A stretch of 64,000 nucleotides of DNA from Brevibacillus borstelensis (GTDB taxonomy: Bacteria; Bacillota; Bacilli; Brevibacillales; Brevibacillaceae). The notes below the pieces were generated by a model, which worked only from the letters and a program-made list of their open reading frames with translations, was not told where the DNA came from and did not search any database. The position numbers and the translations under genes were made by a program. Below are positions 44,416-53,374 of the stretch, one piece after another; within the stretch, counting starts at the first letter, position 1; each line of letters begins with the position of its first letter. The stretch spans positions 62,001-126,000 of the forward strand of contig NZ_RHHO01000001.1 of the NCBI RefSeq assembly GCF_003710865.1, written 5' to 3'.

Positions 44416-45264
44416 ATGAACAAGAAAATCCTTCCCGGACTCATTCATCGGCTGCCGCAGAACGTCATGTCGCGGACCATGGGCAAAATTACCGCTTCGC
44501 GTTTCAGCCGGTTGGCGATCCGCCACTATATACGACATTACAATATCGACCCCTCGATCGTTGAAAAGCCGATACGTGAATACAGATCGTTAAAAGAATT
44601 TTTTGCGCGCAGGCTGAAGCCCGGAGTCCGGACGATTGCTCCTGGCGACGACGTAGTAGCCAGTCCCGTCGACGGTACGGTTTCACAGATGGGAGATATT
44701 CACGAAGGTACCTTGATCCAGGCAAAAGGAAAACAGTACAGTCTGGCTGATCTGCTCGGAGATACGACGGAAGCGGCCCAGCGCTTTTACGGCGGAAAGT
44801 TTATTACCATTTATTTAAGCCCGCGCGATTACCATCGGATTCACATGCCGGTGGAAGGAGACCTCATCCGTTACACGTACGTGCCGGGCCGACTCTACCC
44901 GGTCAATCAGCTCGGCATTGAGCACGTCGACAAGCTGTTCGCCCGCAATGAGCGCCTCGTCACTCACGTCCAAACAAGCGAGCTGGGGCGAGTAGCCGTC
45001 GTCAAGGTCGGCGCCCTTTTTGTCGGCAGCGTCAAGGTCATGTACAACAAAGCGACGACCAACGTCAAACGCGGCTGCAAAACCAGCGAGGACATCCCCG
45101 GAACCCCACACTACCAAAAGGGAGACGAGCTCGGCTGGTTTGAATTCGGCTCCACCGTCATCCTGCTGTTTGAATCCAGACAACTGGAATGGGCCGACGA
45201 CGTAAAGATCGGCAGCCCGGTTCTCATGGGCCAAAAGCTGGCACAACTGAAACCAAGCGAATAA
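44416..45264 (+). CDS. psd: Phosphatidylserine decarboxylase proenzyme
   Basis: A 282-residue proenzyme that makes phosphatidylethanolamine. The self-cleavage motif is FGST (residues 244-247): S246 becomes the pyruvoyl group on the small alpha chain. Other marks are the SLKEFFARRLKPG motif, VASPVDGTVSQMG and the LSPRDYHRIHMPVEG motif with catalytic His. The FGST form of the usual LGST is conservative. The frame extends to 44389, but AAGGGG is well spaced for ATG 44416. No pssA gene is visible nearby. It is divergent from the diguanylate cyclase. Confidence 0.95.
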   Translation: MNKKILPGLIHRLPQNVMSRTMGKITASRFSRLAIRHYIRHYNIDPSIVEKPIREYRSLKEFFARRLKPGVRTIAPGDDVVASPVDGTVSQMGDIHEGTLIQAKGKQYSLADLLGDTTEAAQRFYGGKFITIYLSPRDYHRIHMPVEGDLIRYTYVPGRLYPVNQLGIEHVDKLFARNERLVTHVQTSELGRVAVVKVGALFVGSVKVMYNKATTNVKRGCKTSEDIPGTPHYQKGDELGWFEFGSTVILLFESRQLEWADDVKIGSPVLMGQKLAQLKPSE

Positions 45265-45357
45265 CCAGGCGTAAACGTTAACCGACAACCAGAGGGCCCA
45301 AGCAAGCAATTTGCGTTTGCAAAGGCCTTTTTGGTTCCACAAAATATGCAATGCAAA

Positions 45358-45381
45358 GCGCATGCCAATGATGGCATGCGC
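45358..45381. terminator. Hairpin between psd and SRPBCC gene
   Basis: GCGCATGCCA (45358-45367) pairs perfectly with TGGCATGCGC (45372-45381) across ATGA, between two convergent genes. T tracts are poor on both sides, so it is a possible rather than certain bidirectional terminator. Confidence 0.45.
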
Positions 45382-45406
45382 GCTTCTATGACTAAAACGT
45401 CCCTAT

Positions 45407-45838
45407 TTACTTTTTGACCGACTCTGCATACTTTTTGAAATTGTCTAAAATCGCTTGCCAGCCGGCTTGCTGCATCTCGATTGTGTGGGTTTCTTCCGCA
45501 TCGAACGATTCGATGATTAGCGTGTCGTTACCTTGGCGAACAAAAGAGATCTGCACTTTTCTGCCGTCGGGCATCGTATAGGCTATACGCTCGTTTACGC
45601 TCACTTCGTCGTATACCCCGCTGAAATCAAATCCAACACTGCCGTCTTTCGCTTCCATTCTCGAAACAAACTTGCCGCCGGCCTTTAGATCATTCTCGGC
45701 ATATGGCGTGTGCCAGTCATCCGAAGCCGAATTCCATTGCGTGATATGCTTCGGGTCTGTCCAATACTCCCACACCAATTCCACGGGGGAATGAACGACC
45801 GCTTCTACTGTTATCGTTGCCGGATTCACATTTGCCAT
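45407..45838 (-). CDS. SRPBCC/AHSA1-domain protein
   Basis: A 143-residue START-like (SRPBCC) protein of the AHSA1 type: ITVEAVVHSPVELVWEYWTDPKHITQWNSASDDWHTPYAENDLKAGGKFVSRMEAKDGSVGFDFSGVYDEV, ending with the helix GWQAILDNFKKYAESVKK that closes the hydrophobic pocket. Family members bind small hydrophobic ligands; many are of unknown function. The frame extends to 46138, but AAAGGAGGC is placed for ATG 45838, and the upstream part has no domain sense. It is monocistronic. Confidence 0.9.
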   Translation of the reverse strand: MANVNPATITVEAVVHSPVELVWEYWTDPKHITQWNSASDDWHTPYAENDLKAGGKFVSRMEAKDGSVGFDFSGVYDEVSVNERIAYTMPDGRKVQISFVRQGNDTLIIESFDAEETHTIEMQQAGWQAILDNFKKYAESVKK

Positions 45839-46302
45839 GAAAAAAGCCTCCTTTATATGGAAAGTGTAATAATGCCTTCCGTAATAGATGAAGAACAATC
45901 TGCCTACACCTATCATAACCGAAAGCCGCAAACGAGATTTCTTTTCGATTGCTATTCTGAAAATCAGCCCGTAAGAAGGCAGGGACACTGAACGATCCGC
46001 AGGCAGCTTTGCTTGGGTTGTCTGAATGAATATCAGCGTACTGCGAGGCGGCAAACGGTTTGGGCAAACGGGTTTGTAAGCAAACTGTTTTCCTTTACAT
46101 TCCGCACGAGCCTCAACTATCCTGCTGTCACGTGTCAAAAATTTTAATATCTTCGGCTACTGGCCAGGCCGGTGATCCTTAACAAGGAGTATCGGCACGC
46201 AAATCATAATGTAACGTTGTTCGACTTCTAAAGGCTTTAGAGATTGTATCCGCTTTGAATATGCTTTCTTTCATAGAGATCGAATGAAACCAATCAGCTG
46301 TA
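45839..46302. other. Gene-free region upstream of the SRPBCC gene
   Basis: 464 bases with no gene that I can support. The open frames crossing it on both strands have no recognisable domain. It should contain the minus-strand SRPBCC promoter, which I could not place with confidence. Confidence 0.5.
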
Positions 46303-46510
46303 GAGATGAAACAGGGAGAAAACAGCGAAGGTCTTTGGGACACTCCCCAGGCGTAATGGAAAAAGCGGAACACGCTTTCAGCGTCCAACTCTGAGACGCC
46401 TCCGGAAACGGCTGCTTTTGGACGCGGTTCCGCTTTTGGAATGAAGCCGGCCAGTCCAGCTCCCAGCAGTGTCCCACCGAACCTTGAGCGTTTTCTCCCT
46501 GTTTCATCTC
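46303..46510 (-). repeat. Dispersed fold-back element, copy 2 (208 bp)
   Basis: The outer arms 46303-46323 and 46490-46510 are perfectly complementary over 21 bases (GAGATGAAACAGGGAGAAAA with its complement). The rest mirrors the copy at 17059-17267: TGGGACACT with GTGTCCCA, AAAAGCGGAAC with GTTCCGCTTTT, and GTCCAA with TTGGAC at the tip. Where the copies differ, both arms differ together. It lies between the SRPBCC gene and gatC, ending about 140 bases before the gat promoter. Confidence 0.88.
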
Positions 46511-46652
46511 CTGCACTATAGCTCGACCAACGTCACAACCGAAGCCCGATAACATCACGCAAAGAACCGGTCTACGCAAAACGTAAAACCCGACCAGCGT
46601 TATACGAAAAGCCCGACCCACATATCACCAAAGGAAGAAATCCCCCCGAAAA

Positions 46653-46682
46653 TTGACTGCACCCGCTCTTTTCAAGTAAGAT
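46653..46682 (+). promoter_or_regulatory. Probable gatCAB promoter
   Basis: TTGACT (46653-46658), an 18-base spacer and TAAGAT (46677-46682) lie 33 bases before the gatC ATG. Confidence 0.6.
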
Positions 46683-46714
46683 CAAAATTATGTGATAGAT
46701 TCGGAGGTGGAACC

Positions 46715-47005
46715 ATGAGTGCGATCAGCCGCAAGGAAGTAGAGCACGTAGCCAATCTCGCCCGCCTGAACCTTACAGAAGAAGAAGCGGAGCGGTATAC
46801 CAAGGATTTGAACTCGATTCTGCAATTCGCAGCCAAGCTGAATGAGCTGGACACGTCAAACGTCGTCCCGACCAGTCATGCAACAGACGTGAAAAACGTC
46901 ATGCGCGAAGATGTCAATCGTCCAAGCATTTCCAATGAAGAAGCGTTGAAAAACGCCCCAGAGCATGAGGAAGGCCAGTTTAAAGTACCGGCTGTGTTTG
47001 AATAG
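46715..47005 (+). CDS. gatC: Asp-tRNA(Asn)/Glu-tRNA(Gln) amidotransferase subunit C
   Basis: A 96-residue GatC with the typical N-terminus [53 protein letters not shown] and the C-terminal [17 protein letters not shown]. It wraps around GatA and stabilises the GatCAB complex, which converts Glu-tRNA(Gln) to Gln-tRNA(Gln) (and Asp-tRNA(Asn) to Asn-tRNA(Asn)). CGGAGGTGGAACC precedes the ATG. It is the first gene of gatCAB. Confidence 0.97.
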   Translation: MSAISRKEVEHVANLARLNLTEEEAERYTKDLNSILQFAAKLNELDTSNVVPTSHATDVKNVMREDVNRPSISNEEALKNAPEHEEGQFKVPAVFE

Positions 47006-47040
47006 ACGAAACGGTTATCACCTGAAGGGAGGACACCCAC

Positions 47041-48513
47041 GTGTCGCTGTTTGACAAGCGATTGTCGGAAATACATAGCGCACTGCGCTCAAAGGAGCTG
47101 TCCGTTGCTGAACTGGTGCAAGCGTCCATCGCCAGCATCAAGGAGCACGACGGCGAAATCAAATCGGTCCTGCATGTGGACGAGGAAGGCGCTCTTTCCC
47201 AAGCAAAGGCATTGGACGAGCGTCTGGCAGGATCAGGCGAAGAGATGGGGCTGCTGTACGGTTTGCCTGTCGGTTTGAAAGACAACATCGTAACCCGCGG
47301 TCTGCGTACGACCTGCGCCAGCAAATTTTTGAGCAATTACGATCCGATCTACGATGCGACCGTCTCCAAGAAGCTGAAGGACGCCGATGCGCTGATCGTC
47401 GCCAAGCTGAACATGGACGAGTTTGCCATGGGCGGTTCCAATGAAAACTCCGGGTTTTACCCGACCAAAAACCCGTGGAATACCGAATACGTGCCAGGCG
47501 GCTCCAGCGGCGGCTCTGCAGCTGCGATGGCTTCCCGCCACTTCTTCTTTACGCTCGGCTCCGACACGGGCGGCTCGATCCGCCAGCCGGCAGCTTTTTG
47601 CGGAGTCGTTGGATTGAAGCCGACATACGGCCGCGTCTCCCGTTTTGGTCTGGTGGCGTTTGCCTCGTCGCTTGACCAGATCGGTCCGATCACGAAAAAC
47701 GTGGAGGATTCCGCTTACGTATTGCAGGCGATTGCCGGACACGACGAGTACGACTCCACGTCCGCCAAGGTAGACGTTCCCGACTACCTGTCTGCTTTGA
47801 CCGGCGATGTCAAAGGGCTGCGGATCGGCGTTCCGAAAGAGCTGATCGGCGAAGGAATCGACAGCGAGGTGCGCGATGCCGTGCTGGCCGCTTTGAAGCA
47901 GCTGGAGAGCATGGGCGCCACCTGGAGCGAGGTGTCGATGCCGCATACGGAATACGCGGTACCGGCTTACTACCTGCTCTCGTCCTCGGAGGCATCCTCC
48001 AACCTGGCCCGTTTTGACGGGGTGCGCTACGGCGTACGTGCGGACAACGCCGAGAACCTGATTGAAATGTACAAGGAATCCCGCAGCCAAGGCTTCGGAC
48101 CGGAAGTAAAACGCCGCATCATGCTCGGCACGTACGCGCTGTCGTCCGGCTACTACGATGCGTACTACAAAAAGGCACAGCAGGTACGTACGCTGATCAT
48201 CCAGGATTTCAACGATGTCTTTGCCCATTACGACGTCATTTTGCATCCGACCACGCCGACCACGGCTTTCAAGATCGGCCAAAACGTCGACGATCCGGTG
48301 AAGATGTACCTGGAGGATATTTGCACCGTTCCGGTCAACCTGGCGGGCTTGCCAGCCATCAGCGTTCCGTGCGGATTTGCGCAAAACGGAATGCCGATCG
48401 GCATGCAGATCGTCGGGAAGGCGTTTGACGAATCCACGGTATTGCGCGTCGCTCATGCCTATGAGCAAACGGCTGGATTTTACCAGCGCAAGCCGGAATG
48501 GGTGAGGGGGTAA
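47041..48513 (+). CDS. gatA: Asp-tRNA(Asn)/Glu-tRNA(Gln) amidotransferase subunit A
   Basis: A 490-residue amidase-signature enzyme that releases ammonia from glutamine. The catalytic triad is K80 (GLPVGLKDN), S155 (GGSSGGS) and S179 ([11 protein letters not shown]). GTG 47041 follows GGGAGGACACCCAC. It lies 35 bases after gatC and overlaps the open frame upstream of gatB. The length and all motifs are as in B. subtilis GatA. Confidence 0.97.
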   Translation: MSLFDKRLSEIHSALRSKELSVAELVQASIASIKEHDGEIKSVLHVDEEGALSQAKALDERLAGSGEEMGLLYGLPVGLKDNIVTRGLRTTCASKFLSNYDPIYDATVSKKLKDADALIVAKLNMDEFAMGGSNENSGFYPTKNPWNTEYVPGGSSGGSAAAMASRHFFFTLGSDTGGSIRQPAAFCGVVGLKPTYGRVSRFGLVAFASSLDQIGPITKNVEDSAYVLQAIAGHDEYDSTSAKVDVPDYLSALTGDVKGLRIGVPKELIGEGIDSEVRDAVLAALKQLESMGATWSEVSMPHTEYAVPAYYLLSSSEASSNLARFDGVRYGVRADNAENLIEMYKESRSQGFGPEVKRRIMLGTYALSSGYYDAYYKKAQQVRTLIIQDFNDVFAHYDVILHPTTPTTAFKIGQNVDDPVKMYLEDICTVPVNLAGLPAISVPCGFAQNGMPIGMQIVGKAFDESTVLRVAHAYEQTAGFYQRKPEWVRG

Positions 48514-48518
48514 GAGTC

Positions 48519-49955
48519 ATGAGCCAGTTTGAAACCGTCATCGGCCTTGAGGTTCACGCCGAGCTTTCGACGAATAGCAAAATCTTTTGCGGCTGCCCGA
48601 CCGAGTTCGGCGCGCCGCCAAATACACATGTATGCCCGATCTGCCTCGGACATCCGGGCGTTTTGCCTGTGACCAACAGGCAGGCGGTGGAGTTCGCGAT
48701 GAAGGCGGCGCTTGCGCTCAACTGCGAAATCTCCAGAGAGACAAAATTTGACCGAAAAAACTACTTTTATCCAGACTCGCCAAAAGCGTACCAGATCTCG
48801 CAGTACGACCAGCCGATCGGCTATAACGGCTGGATTGATATTGAGGTCAACGGGGTGACAAAGCGGATCGGCATTACCCGCCTCCATCTTGAGGAAGATG
48901 CGGGCAAGCTGACGCACAGCGATTTCGGCGGCGAATCCCTGGTCGATTTCAACCGTGTGGGCGTGCCGCTGATCGAGATCGTTTCCGAGCCGGACCTCCG
49001 CTCGCCTGAAGAGGCTCGCGCGTACCTGGAAAAGCTGAAAGCGATCATCCAGTACACCGAGGTATCCGATGTCCGAATGGAGCAAGGCTCGCTGCGCTGC
49101 GATGCCAACGTATCGATCCGTCCGGCAGGCCAAGCGGAGTTCGGTACCAAAACCGAGCTGAAGAACATGAACTCGTTCCGCAACGTACAGGTGGCATTGG
49201 AATATGAAGTCGAGCGGCAAAAAGAGGTGGTGACCTCCGGCGGAAAAATCGTGCAGGAGACACGCCGCTGGGACGAGGCCAACAAAAAAACGATAAGCAT
49301 GCGGTCCAAGGAAGAAGCGCACGACTACCGCTATTTTCCGGACCCGGATCTGGTGCGGATGCAAATCTCCGAGGAGTGGATCGAGGCGGTCCGGGCTACG
49401 ATTCCCGAGCTTCCTGACGCCCGCCAGGCCCGCTATGTCAACGAGTACGGCTTGCCGCAAAGCGATGCCGGCGTGATTACGATGTCCAAGGATACGGCCG
49501 ACTTCTTCGACGAAACCGTCAAGACAGGGGCTGATCCTAAAGCGGCAGCCAACTGGCTGATGGTCGAGCTGCTCGGTTATTTGAATGCTGGCAACCTGAC
49601 GTTGGCTGATGTAAAAATCACGCCGCACGGCTTGGGCGAAATGATCAAGCTGATCGAAAACGGCACGATCTCCTCCAAGATTGCCAAAACCGTTTTCAAG
49701 GAAATGGTCGAGACAGGCAAAGAGCCAAAGCAAATCGTCGAGGAAAAGGGGCTCGTCCAGATCAGCGACGAGGGCGCTCTGCTCGCCATCGTACAAGAAG
49801 TGGTGAACAACAACCCGCAAGCCGTGGCCGACTACAAGGCAGGAAACGACAAAGCAGTCGCTTTCTTCGTCGGACAGGTGATGAAGCAAACCCGCGGAAA
49901 AGCCAACCCGCCCATGGTGAACAAGCTGCTTGTAGAAGCACTGAAAAATATGTAG
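48519..49955 (+). CDS. gatB: Asp-tRNA(Asn)/Glu-tRNA(Gln) amidotransferase subunit B
   Basis: A 478-residue GatB that activates the misacylated tRNA. The N-terminal cradle has [24 protein letters not shown] and [13 protein letters not shown] (zinc Cys residues), then [24 protein letters not shown]. The C-terminal YqeY-like tail (about residues 330-478) binds tRNA. The frame opens at 48498 within gatA, but GAGGGGG is spaced for ATG 48519, giving the conserved [16 protein letters not shown] start. A terminator and a 20-bp tandem repeat follow. Confidence 0.97.
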   Translation: MSQFETVIGLEVHAELSTNSKIFCGCPTEFGAPPNTHVCPICLGHPGVLPVTNRQAVEFAMKAALALNCEISRETKFDRKNYFYPDSPKAYQISQYDQPIGYNGWIDIEVNGVTKRIGITRLHLEEDAGKLTHSDFGGESLVDFNRVGVPLIEIVSEPDLRSPEEARAYLEKLKAIIQYTEVSDVRMEQGSLRCDANVSIRPAGQAEFGTKTELKNMNSFRNVQVALEYEVERQKEVVTSGGKIVQETRRWDEANKKTISMRSKEEAHDYRYFPDPDLVRMQISEEWIEAVRATIPELPDARQARYVNEYGLPQSDAGVITMSKDTADFFDETVKTGADPKAAANWLMVELLGYLNAGNLTLADVKITPHGLGEMIKLIENGTISSKIAKTVFKEMVETGKEPKQIVEEKGLVQISDEGALLAIVQEVVNNNPQAVADYKAGNDKAVAFFVGQVMKQTRGKANPPMVNKLLVEALKNM

Positions 49956-49981
49956 CAGAAGCAAAAAATCGCAACACGAAA

Positions 49982-50020
49982 GCCCGCTTTGCCAAAGATA
50001 CGGCAATGCGGGCCTTCTTT
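49982..50020 (+). terminator. Terminator of gatCAB
   Basis: GCCCGC and TTGCC pair with GGCAA and GCGGGC (49982-50013), followed by CTTCTTTC. Confidence 0.75.
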
Positions 50021-50039
50021 CATTTGGGCCAACGGCCAA

Positions 50040-50123
50040 AGCTTTTGACTTGCGGCTAAAGCCTTTAACTTACGGCTAAATCCTTTAACTTGCAGCTAGA
50101 GCCTTTAACTTGCGGCTAGAGCC
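50040..50123. repeat. 20-bp tandem repeat, about 4.2 copies
   Basis: Four full units with consensus AGCCTTTAACTTGCGGCTAG start at 50040, 50060, 50080 and 50100, followed by AGCC. The units differ at a few positions. Each unit starts AGCC and ends near GGCT, so it can form a small hairpin. It lies between the gatB terminator and the 3' end of the sigma-factor gene. Confidence 0.9.
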
Positions 50124-50198
50124 ATTTCGTATTTGATCTGCTGTGCAAATTTTTTTGCATATGCGTATGACTTGCTGCGTGGCTATCTGGCGTTCGCC

Positions 50199-51944
50199 TT
50201 ACACCGAAAGCTTCTCTTGCATTTGCTCTAGCACAGCGACAGCCTGTTCCTCCAGCTTTTTGATCCTATCCAGCACCTGTACGGCTTCCCGGGACTCATC
50301 GGGATCATTGGGGTTGCCTCCGGTTGGAAACGGGAACCTATGGGCAAGAGTGGCGTATTCATCCGCGATTTGGGTGTAAAGCTCACCGGCGTCCTTTACT
50401 AGCGGGCGAATCTTGTCAAACTGGGCGTCGGTCCAGGTTTCCGCGATTTCCTTCCAGAAAAGCGAAGCGTGACGGCGAGCGTCTCCGACCACAGCGGTCG
50501 TGTAGGCGTTGCCGTTTGGCTCGATGCCTTTTTGCAGGTACGCTTCCCGCCAAGCATCGTAGGCGGCCAATCCGTGAGCGCAGGCAGGCCCGCTCGTCTC
50601 TTGACGATAGTGATGCAGGATCGTTCTGAGTGCGTTTGCCAGCATCGTCTTTTGGTCGATGTCCAGCTGCTTGTCGATGGCCAGCACAAACAGTTCTTCA
50701 ACCAGACCGCGTCCGAGATGGTCGTAGGCAATGGGCTTATCATGCCCGCAGTTGTCTCCCGCCTGAAATTGGCGGGTCTCGGTGTCATAGCCGTAGATCA
50801 GGCCGAATTCGGGTATGAACAAATCCCAGGAAAGCACGGCATGTCCCCGGTCGATGGCGTCGTGGATGAGCGAAAGAGCTTCAGGCAATACCTCGGGAAG
50901 CCTTCTTTTTTCACGCGCCGCCGCCGTCAACAAGGATGGGTCCGCCTGATTGGCATTAGGACCGGGGGCCATTTGCGTATGCTGTTGAACGACTTTTACC
51001 TCAAAGCCGAGATTCCGCATTCCTTCCGACAGCACATTGTCAAAGTCGAACATGGTTGGTCCGGCAATGTGAATCTCGCCGGGAACGACATTGATCCGAA
51101 AAGCGTGCCCGGTAAGTCCCATCACCATGGGCAGGGAAAAGCGTTTTTCCGTGTATTCCGTCAGTCCATACATCGCTGCTGCAGCAGTCGTCCATACGCG
51201 CTGCGAGAATGCTTCGGGCTTTTTCAACGTGACCTTATTCATGAGTCCCTCATCCTTTCGATTGAGTATGTATTGGTCAACAGCGAGACGAATTTTTTCC
51301 CGCAAGAGCTTTTTCCGTGAGCGGGACAGAATCTGGTAGACATTGGCCTGCGACATGCCAAATACTCCGGCAATCTCCTGTGGGGAGAGATGGTCGAAGA
51401 AATGGGACTCGAAGATTCGCCGCTCCTTTGGATTCAAGCACCGGAGCATGTGCATGATCGTCTCCAGCAGCTCCCGACGCATCAAGGTCTCCTCTGGAGC
51501 AGCCGTTTGCTCGCGGAGCGACTGGGCATGCTGCCGGCCCAACCGGTAAAGGATGCTGTCGAGGCTTTGCCAGTCCGTTTCTCCCTCCTCCTCAGCAGGT
51601 GAATGCCAGGAAGAAAATACCTGCTCCTTGGCTTGAGGCGCCGCCTTCAGACGGGTGTATGCCTGATTGCGGACGATCCGGTGCAGCCAGGGCAAAAACC
51701 GGCGGCTGTCGACCAGTGTGCCGAGATGGAGGAACGCCCGGATGAGCGCATCCTGGACGATGTCCTCCGCCAAAAACGGCTCCTTTGTAAACGAGCGGGC
51801 ATACCCGTACACCTTGGCCCGGTGCCTTCTGACAAGCTCACCGAAGGCTTCCCTGTCCCCATTGCGGGCTTTTTCGACCAAAGCCGAATCTTCCTGTTCC
51901 TCCCGCGCTTCAATCATTTCGGATTGGAAAAGCTCCTTTTGCAA
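50199..51944 (-). CDS. Sigma-70 family (ECF-like) sigma factor with large C-terminal domain
   Basis: About 581 residues from TTG 51944 (GAGGTG ahead); ATG 51917 is an alternative. Region 2 is ALVEKARNGDREAFGELVRRHRAKVYGYARSF...EDIVQDALIRAFLHLGTLVDSRRFLPWLHRIVRNQAYTRLK (about residues 20-102); region 4 is LRCLNPKERRIFESHFFDHLSPQEIAGVFGMSQANVYQILSRSRKKLL (about 168-215). After it follow about 340 residues that resemble the BtrH N-terminal / C39-peptidase-like fold (WDLFIPEFGLIYGYD, LALIDK-like helices) but lack the nucleophile Cys at the expected place. I infer a ligand- or peptide-sensing domain. An internal ribosome site and ATG (51242) precede this domain. Confidence 0.8.
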   Translation of the reverse strand: MQKELFQSEMIEAREEQEDSALVEKARNGDREAFGELVRRHRAKVYGYARSFTKEPFLAEDIVQDALIRAFLHLGTLVDSRRFLPWLHRIVRNQAYTRLKAAPQAKEQVFSSWHSPAEEEGETDWQSLDSILYRLGRQHAQSLREQTAAPEETLMRRELLETIMHMLRCLNPKERRIFESHFFDHLSPQEIAGVFGMSQANVYQILSRSRKKLLREKIRLAVDQYILNRKDEGLMNKVTLKKPEAFSQRVWTTAAAAMYGLTEYTEKRFSLPMVMGLTGHAFRINVVPGEIHIAGPTMFDFDNVLSEGMRNLGFEVKVVQQHTQMAPGPNANQADPSLLTAAAREKRRLPEVLPEALSLIHDAIDRGHAVLSWDLFIPEFGLIYGYDTETRQFQAGDNCGHDKPIAYDHLGRGLVEELFVLAIDKQLDIDQKTMLANALRTILHHYRQETSGPACAHGLAAYDAWREAYLQKGIEPNGNAYTTAVVGDARRHASLFWKEIAETWTDAQFDKIRPLVKDAGELYTQIADEYATLAHRFPFPTGGNPNDPDESREAVQVLDRIKKLEEQAVAVLEQMQEKLSV

Positions 51945-52132
51945 AACAAACACCTCGCAAGTAAGTTGACCTACGACATAGACTCCTCGAAAGAAGAGTT
52001 TCTGACAAAATGACTGCGTTCTATCAAAAATAATGAACAAAATCGTGCGTGTTTTGTCATTTACAGAAACTTTCAGTTCTGACATGATTGTATAGGAATT
52101 CATCACAGGATGAAACAGGGAGGTATGGCTCG

Positions 52133-52816
52133 ATGAGTCATGGTCCAATCAAGCTTGTTTCGCTCAATGTAGGAAAGCCGGAGCGCTTTTTTTACCAAGG
52201 CAAAGAGGTTTTGACGGGAATGTTTAAACAGCCGGCAGCGGAGACACTCTTCCTCTCGGCTGTAAACCTGACGGGAGACGGACAGGCTGATCTCGTCCAC
52301 CACGGCGGACCGGAAAAGGCGGTCTGTGTATACGCTCATGAGCATTATGCGTACTGGGAGGAACGCTTGAACCGCAAGCTGCCATACGCCGCTTTCGGAG
52401 AAAATTTGACGGTTGCAGGCATGCTGGAAACGAACGTGTGCATCGGAGATACCTACCAGCTTGGCGAAGCGATTGTGCAAGTAACCCAGCCGCGACAGCC
52501 CTGTCACAAGCTGGCAAAGCGCTACGATTTGCCACAGCTGGCCTTGTGGGTCCAGGAGACGGGATATACCGGCTTTTATTTTCGTGTACTGCAAGAAGGA
52601 AACGTATCTCCGGCCAGCGAGATCACGTTGATCGAACGCCATCCGGCGGGCATCACCGTGGCGGAGGCAAACCATATCATGCATCGGGACAAGAATAACC
52701 GGGAAGCGGCCGAACGAATCCTGGCAGTGGCGGAGCTGTCCGAAAACTGGCGCAAGACCTTTCAAAAGCGCCTGAACGGCGACGAAACAGACCCGGCCAA
52801 GAGACTGTACGGGTGA
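52133..52816 (+). CDS. MOSC domain protein (YiiM-like)
   Basis: A 227-residue MOSC protein. The N-terminal ISLNVGKPE-type strand, LVHHGGPEKAVCVYAHEHYAYW, FGENLTVAGM and QPRQPCHKLAKRYDLP, with the conserved Cys that can bind molybdenum cofactor, are clear. YiiM-type proteins reduce N-hydroxylated compounds (for example 6-hydroxylaminopurine) using Moco. The frame extends to 52088, but GGGAGG fits ATG 52133. It is divergent from the sigma-factor gene. No Moco synthesis genes are visible here. Confidence 0.92.
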   Translation: MSHGPIKLVSLNVGKPERFFYQGKEVLTGMFKQPAAETLFLSAVNLTGDGQADLVHHGGPEKAVCVYAHEHYAYWEERLNRKLPYAAFGENLTVAGMLETNVCIGDTYQLGEAIVQVTQPRQPCHKLAKRYDLPQLALWVQETGYTGFYFRVLQEGNVSPASEITLIERHPAGITVAEANHIMHRDKNNREAAERILAVAELSENWRKTFQKRLNGDETDPAKRLYG

Positions 52817-52890
52817 GATTGTTTCGTTTGTAAGAATGGAAGTGCTCCCCTATAATGGAAAGTAGATTGCGTGGAGGAGGTTTCTAAAGC

Positions 52891-53241
52891 ATGAAAATCC
52901 TGTCTGTGGCGGGAGAAAGCGTGCCGCCGAGCAAGGGCGGATCGCCTGCCGATACCTTTGAGCGTTCGATGGCCAGCTATGAAAAAGTCGGCCAGCAAAA
53001 AAGCATAACAGTCACGTATGTGCGTTATTTTGAAAAAGTGTTGGCGGAAAAAGGCATCTACGACCAGGAAGCCGAAGGGGTGCCGGTCAACCGACTGGTG
53101 GCCATCCTCTATCTGGAGCACCACGGCGAGGCCAGGGAAAACCGCCATTACATCAATGATACAGAAGCGTTTTTGAAGCTGTTCTCCGGCTTCTCGCTAA
53201 GCAAATGGAAGGAGAAATACCCGGTTCTCTCCCTCGCTTAG
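52891..53241 (+). CDS. Hypothetical protein (116 aa)
   Basis: A 116-residue soluble protein with GTGGAGGAGGTTTCTAAAGC ahead of ATG 52891 and codon use like its neighbours, so it looks real. The sequence (MKILSVAGESVPPSKGGSPADTFERSMASYEKVGQQKSITVTYVRYFEKVLAEKGIYDQ...) has a short Gly/Ser/Pro turn near the start, then helix-rich segments and LAILYLEHH-like hydrophobic stretch; no Cys and no TM. I do not recognise the family. It is monocistronic, with a terminator at 53306-53340. Confidence 0.75.
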   Translation: MKILSVAGESVPPSKGGSPADTFERSMASYEKVGQQKSITVTYVRYFEKVLAEKGIYDQEAEGVPVNRLVAILYLEHHGEARENRHYINDTEAFLKLFSGFSLSKWKEKYPVLSLA

Positions 53242-53305
53242 GGAGGAGAAATGAAAGTGTTTGCAAGATTCTGATTTTGTTTGGATATGGGTAGACTATA
53301 AGAGC

Positions 53306-53340
53306 AGGATCTCCTCTTTCGGGAGCGAGATCTTTCTTTT
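53306..53340 (+). terminator. Terminator after the 116-aa gene
   Basis: GATCTC and CTC pair with GGAG and GAGATC (about 53308-53332), followed by TTTCTTTTTG. Confidence 0.7.
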
Positions 53341-53374
53341 TGAACCTTGACCAAAAAGGGCGGGAGGAATACAG

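Noticed and set aside
46271..46621. 116-residue minus-strand frame, partly similar in translation to the plus strand at 17031-17348
   Set aside because: The similarity comes from the shared non-coding fold-back element; reading frames differ between copies and stop codons interrupt them.
50040..50123. CRISPR-like array
   Set aside because: The units are contiguous with no spacers and no cas genes are present, so it is a simple tandem repeat.
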